Assembly (NCBI GenBank): GCA_034509495.1
Contig: CM067507.1
Coordinates: forward strand, 10,898,997-10,962,996
Direction of reading: 5' to 3'
DNA from: Acestrorhynchus altus
Lineage: Eukaryota > Chordata > Actinopteri > Characiformes > Acestrorhynchidae
Length of the DNA: 64,000 bases
A model generated the notes under the pieces. That model was not told where the DNA came from, made no database searches, and saw only the letters and a list, made by a program, of their open reading frames with translations. Position numbers and translations under genes: made by a program. Below are positions 61,401 to 64,000 of this stretch, in pieces. Each line of letters begins with the position of its first letter. Position 1 is the stretch's first letter.

Positions 61401-62767
61401 CAATTCACCAAATAAACTACCAAAATAAATTACATATCTGCATATCTCTCAATGTCATTTACATATAACTGGCTGTAAATAAATATGGATCTGGTTCCAT
61501 TTAATCAAACAAATCAAAAACAGATTTCACAAATGTCACTTCCTTTGACTTGACATAAAACTCCACTTACCCAGTTTTATGCTGGGAATATTTGTCTGCT
61601 CATAGCAAACTGATGAGTCATACATCTCTGCCTAAAGACAGGTAAATGGCACAAGATTGTGAAACCATGTGATGTGCGGATATATGCATGTATGTCTCTA
61701 CAAATGACTTATTAGTGAAAAGAACAGATTAGTGAAAAATGTAATTAACATTGTTTAATAATTACTCCAGATGCAGCTGATCAGATAAAACATGCTGATA
61801 TCTGACATTTGCTTCTTTAGTTCAGAGTGAGAAATTACAGGCTAACGTAACAAAATTAACAAAGTTAAAAATTAACTTTATAATTAATTACAAATGTACC
61901 CTCAACAAAATAATCCAAACTGATTCTCAAGGGGGTGTTTTTAAAGAAAGAACAACCTTTTGCATCCAGAAGGCAATAAAATCACCAGAGTTTGCGCAAG
62001 TTTAAACTGGTTGACATTCACAATGCCTCAGTTCAAACAGTCAATGACACCTTTGTTCCAAGGGTGTGATTTCAACTGACGGGTTGGGGCTGAACTGCTC
62101 TATTCTGAATGAGGAGATGGATTATAGGTAAATACACCAATTCTTGTGACATCACAAAAACAGTGACTTCAAAACTGAGTCCTTTAAAAGCTTAGTTTCT
62201 ATATATGAGGTGTATGGATTGGGGAGTGAACAATGTGTTCTAAAATGTGTAGTTTATATACTAAATCAGTAATAAAGTAAAGTAAGTAATTATACTCATT
62301 TGACCCACTGTGTTGTGCACACATGGGAATTAGACCTCTGTATTTTACCCATCCACACACAGCGATACACACACCAGGGGACAGTGAGCGGTGGGCAGCC
62401 CTATCCTCAGCACTCAGAGAGCAGCTGGGGAGTTCAGTGCCATACTCAAGGGCACTTCAGTCATGTCCTGCCAGTTCAGGGATTCGAACCAGTGACCTTC
62501 CAGTCACCAGGCCACAGGTGCTAATCAAACTCATTTATTAAAAGCCATGATCTGTGGCCTTTAAACCCAAACATAAATCATTCAGCAGGTCAAAGGTGGA
62601 GGCACGTAAAAGGCAGTAAAATGGATACTAGGAATAAATGATACTGTATATCCATTTACCTGCTCCTCTTTAGAGTATCCTAACTGGATGCGTTGGCATG
62701 TTGCTTTGTGTTTTTCCATGCTGCTGCGTGGAACTCTGTGATTTGTGTCGAAGCAACACACCTCCAT
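55478..62767 (-). CDS. snrnp48: U11/U12 snRNP 48 kDa protein, lacks N-terminal exon(s)
   Basis: Eight exons join in phase to the stop: 62767-62660, 61631-61571, 61381-61301, 60608-60426, 60330-60209, 59492-59395, 56835-56698 and 55541-55478 (284 codons plus stop; human total 339). The first found exon carries the CHHC zinc finger, C-x5-H-x9-H-x3-C (CCFDTNH ... EKHKATC), which binds the U12-type 5' splice site region. Later blocks DLTVADRLALYDHVVQKAK, RDYRRRRQSYRAKNVHITKK and SYTEVIREVIDVHSGEL match the vertebrate protein closely. The C-terminus is arginine/serine-rich, then ends KKKKKKSKL. It acts in the nucleus in the U11/U12 di-snRNP during minor-intron recognition. The opening ATG of the zinc-finger exon is in frame but probably internal. 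The acidic N-terminal exon was not found before the right edge. Confidence 0.95.
56395..56595 (+). mobile_element. Tc1-like transposase fragment in SNRNP48 intron
   Basis: The plus strand reads MERKLLKHHGLKQLQ, FEYDHMDKEKAF and a SDKAKLKLFSFR-like piece, resembling the Tc1 core around WSDETKIELFG, with a stop. It lies between the last two SNRNP48 exons. Confidence 0.6.
57935..58595 (+). mobile_element. Deleted Tc1-like element (MITE-like) in SNRNP48 intron
   Basis: Ends read GCATCCGGAAAGTATTCACA (left) and, inverted, GTATCCAGGAAGTATTCACA (right, closing at TA 58596-58597). Residual core sequence on the plus strand (GAAACATGGTGGTTGCAGCA, then CAACAGGACAACAACCCTAA) shows Tc1 transposase descent, but most of the gene is lost. 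Confidence 0.88.
58596..59394. other. SNRNP48 intron, no feature seen
   Basis: AT-rich intron sequence without coding signal or recognised repeat. Confidence 0.55.
62296..62522 (-). mobile_element. tRNA-related SINE or dispersed repeat
   Basis: The minus strand begins TGGCCTGGTGACTGGAAGGT and has a perfect Pol III B box, GGTTCGAATCC. A body common in fish genomes follows (GCCCTTGAGTATGGCACTGA). A clear A box is not visible, so it may be 5' truncated. Lies in SNRNP48 between the exons at 62660 and 61631. Confidence 0.65.
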
Positions 62768-63049
62768 CTGCTCCTTTTACAAAAAAGGAATATAAAGAAA
62801 ACCATTAAGGTGGTTAAATGGCAAGTAGCTTTAGGAAGCATGAACATATTTTGACTTAAAAAAAGACAATGGGGACACAGATATCTGTCATGTTTAAGAT
62901 ATGGAGGTTGGGAGGCTTCAGATAGTACTGAAGAGTAGCACTGTGGCAATGGGTTTATATACCTCTTACAAGTGTGTTAATGAATTAATATATATATTAA
63001 TATATGGACATTTACTCAATTAGCAACACTAATAAATATCCTTATCTAT

Positions 63050-63930
63050 CCACAGTATCTCATACGTGAGTACACCACTCACATTTCTGTAAATATTTTA
63101 TTATATATTTTCATGGGACAAAAGTATAGAAATGAAACTTGGATATAACTAAGAGTAGTCAATGTATAGGTTGTAAAGTAGTATATATTTACTGTCTTCT
63201 GAAAATAACTCAACATATATTAATGTCTAAATAGCTGGCAACACAAGTATACCTCACACTGATCATGTCCAAATAGCAGACGCCCTTATCCAGAGCGACT
63301 TACAAAAGTGCTTTGCTGTTCACTTAGAATATCCTTAGCTAGTAGACAAGGCTGGAATCTAGAGATTCCTTGCGCTTATATCCTGTTGAAACAAATGTCT
63401 TTATGAGGAGTTTAATACTCCTGAAACAGATGAGTCTTCAGTCTGCGTTTGAAGACAGTGAGGGACTCAGCTGTTTGGACTCCCAGGGGAAGTTAGCTTC
63501 ACAACTCACAGGACAGGACCTGGGGTTTTCGCCACCACAAGCTCACACACCGTGCTCCACGGGTGGGCACCCTAGCCAGGTGAGCTATGGCATCACCCTA
63601 GCACTGCCTTTCCCCTCTTGGGCATGGAATCCACCAGAGCTGCACAGGTTCCTACAGGAATCCTCTTCCATTCCTCCATGAAGGAATCACAGGACTGGTG
63701 GATGTTAAGACACCTTGTGCTCCTCCACCCCTTGACTGAAGATGCCCCACAGGTGCTGAACTGGGTTTAGGTCAGGAGATGGCTGTTTGAGTTATTGTCA
63801 GAAGACAGTAAAGCTATACTGCTATATAATATGTCATAAGTCATACCCAAGTTTAATTTCTATAGTGGTGTCCCATCAAAATATTTGCAGAAATGTGAGG
63901 GGTGTACTCATTTTTGGAGATACTGTACAT
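63050..63930. mobile_element. Tc1/mariner-like element containing a nested LINE tail
   Basis: The left end (CACAGTATCTCATACGTGAG, then TACACCACTCACATTTCTG) is the inverse of the right end (GCAGAAATGTGAGGGGTGTA, CTCATTTTTGGAGATACTG). The inner parts of both ends also pair (a TTACTGTCTTCTGAAAATAA-like sequence). No transposase frame remains. An L2 3' fragment is inserted at 63267-63480. Confidence 0.8.
63267..63480 (-). mobile_element. L2-type LINE 3'-end fragment
   Basis: About 75-80% similar over 200 bp to 3160-3385, the 3' tail of the L2 copy in cfap418 intron 2. Shared blocks include GAGCGACTTACAAAAG, CCTTAGCTAGTAGA and GTGAGGGACTCAGCTGTT. It represents a heavily 5'-truncated insertion. 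Confidence 0.85.
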
Positions 63931-64000
63931 GACCAAATCAGCTCTCACAATTACATCAACTGAAAAACAACACCAACAAATAGCTTTACTTTTAGATTGA

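Overview
This is teleost fish nuclear DNA. The evidence is split vertebrate genes with GT-AG introns, many microsatellites, several Tc1/mariner families with TA target duplications, L2-type LINEs, tRNA-derived SINEs and a hAT MITE. I cannot name the species. The mix of repeats would fit an otophysan such as a catfish or characin, but that is inference.

Layout, left to right. (1) 1-8217, minus strand: the 5' part of cfap418 (ciliary protein, formerly C8orf37), with four recognisable exons. The rest lies beyond the left edge. Its intron 2 holds an L2 LINE. (2) 8831-8911, minus: tRNA-Ser(AGA). (3) 13103-13885, minus: an intronless TSSK6-type testis serine kinase with a perfect CRE about 200 bp upstream. 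Diverged direct repeats, broken by Tc1 and L2 insertions, lie on either side of it (about 9.8-11.6 kb and 14.4-19.3 kb). (4) About 14.4-25.3 kb: a transposon-rich block. (5) 26144-29342, minus: CD83, five exons, 210 codons, all phases consistent. (6) 29.6-32.8 kb: one non-LTR retrotransposon inserted in another. (7) 33039-36085, plus: an unrecognised six-exon gene for a 161-residue single-pass membrane protein, divergent from CD83. (8) 36.4-37.4 kb: AT-rich repeats and a long palindrome. (9) 37782-49904, minus: a short FACIT-like collagen (24 coding exons found, about 650 codons) with an acidic, tyrosine-rich N-terminal domain instead of a TSPN or VWA module. (10) 55478-62767, minus: SNRNP48, the U11/U12 minor-spliceosome protein, lacking only the exon(s) before its CHHC zinc finger, which lie beyond or near the right edge.

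The genes do not form one pathway; this is an ordinary vertebrate gene neighbourhood. From memory, CD83 and SNRNP48 both lie on human 6p23-p24, so part of the window looks syntenic with that arm. CFAP418 is on human chromosome 8. The most interesting loci are the orphan membrane gene next to CD83, the collagen with no obvious human counterpart at this position, and the cfap418 exon 4 that runs into a 14-bp minisatellite. Exon models were built by eye from reading frame, splice sites and phase. UTRs and transcription starts are not determined.
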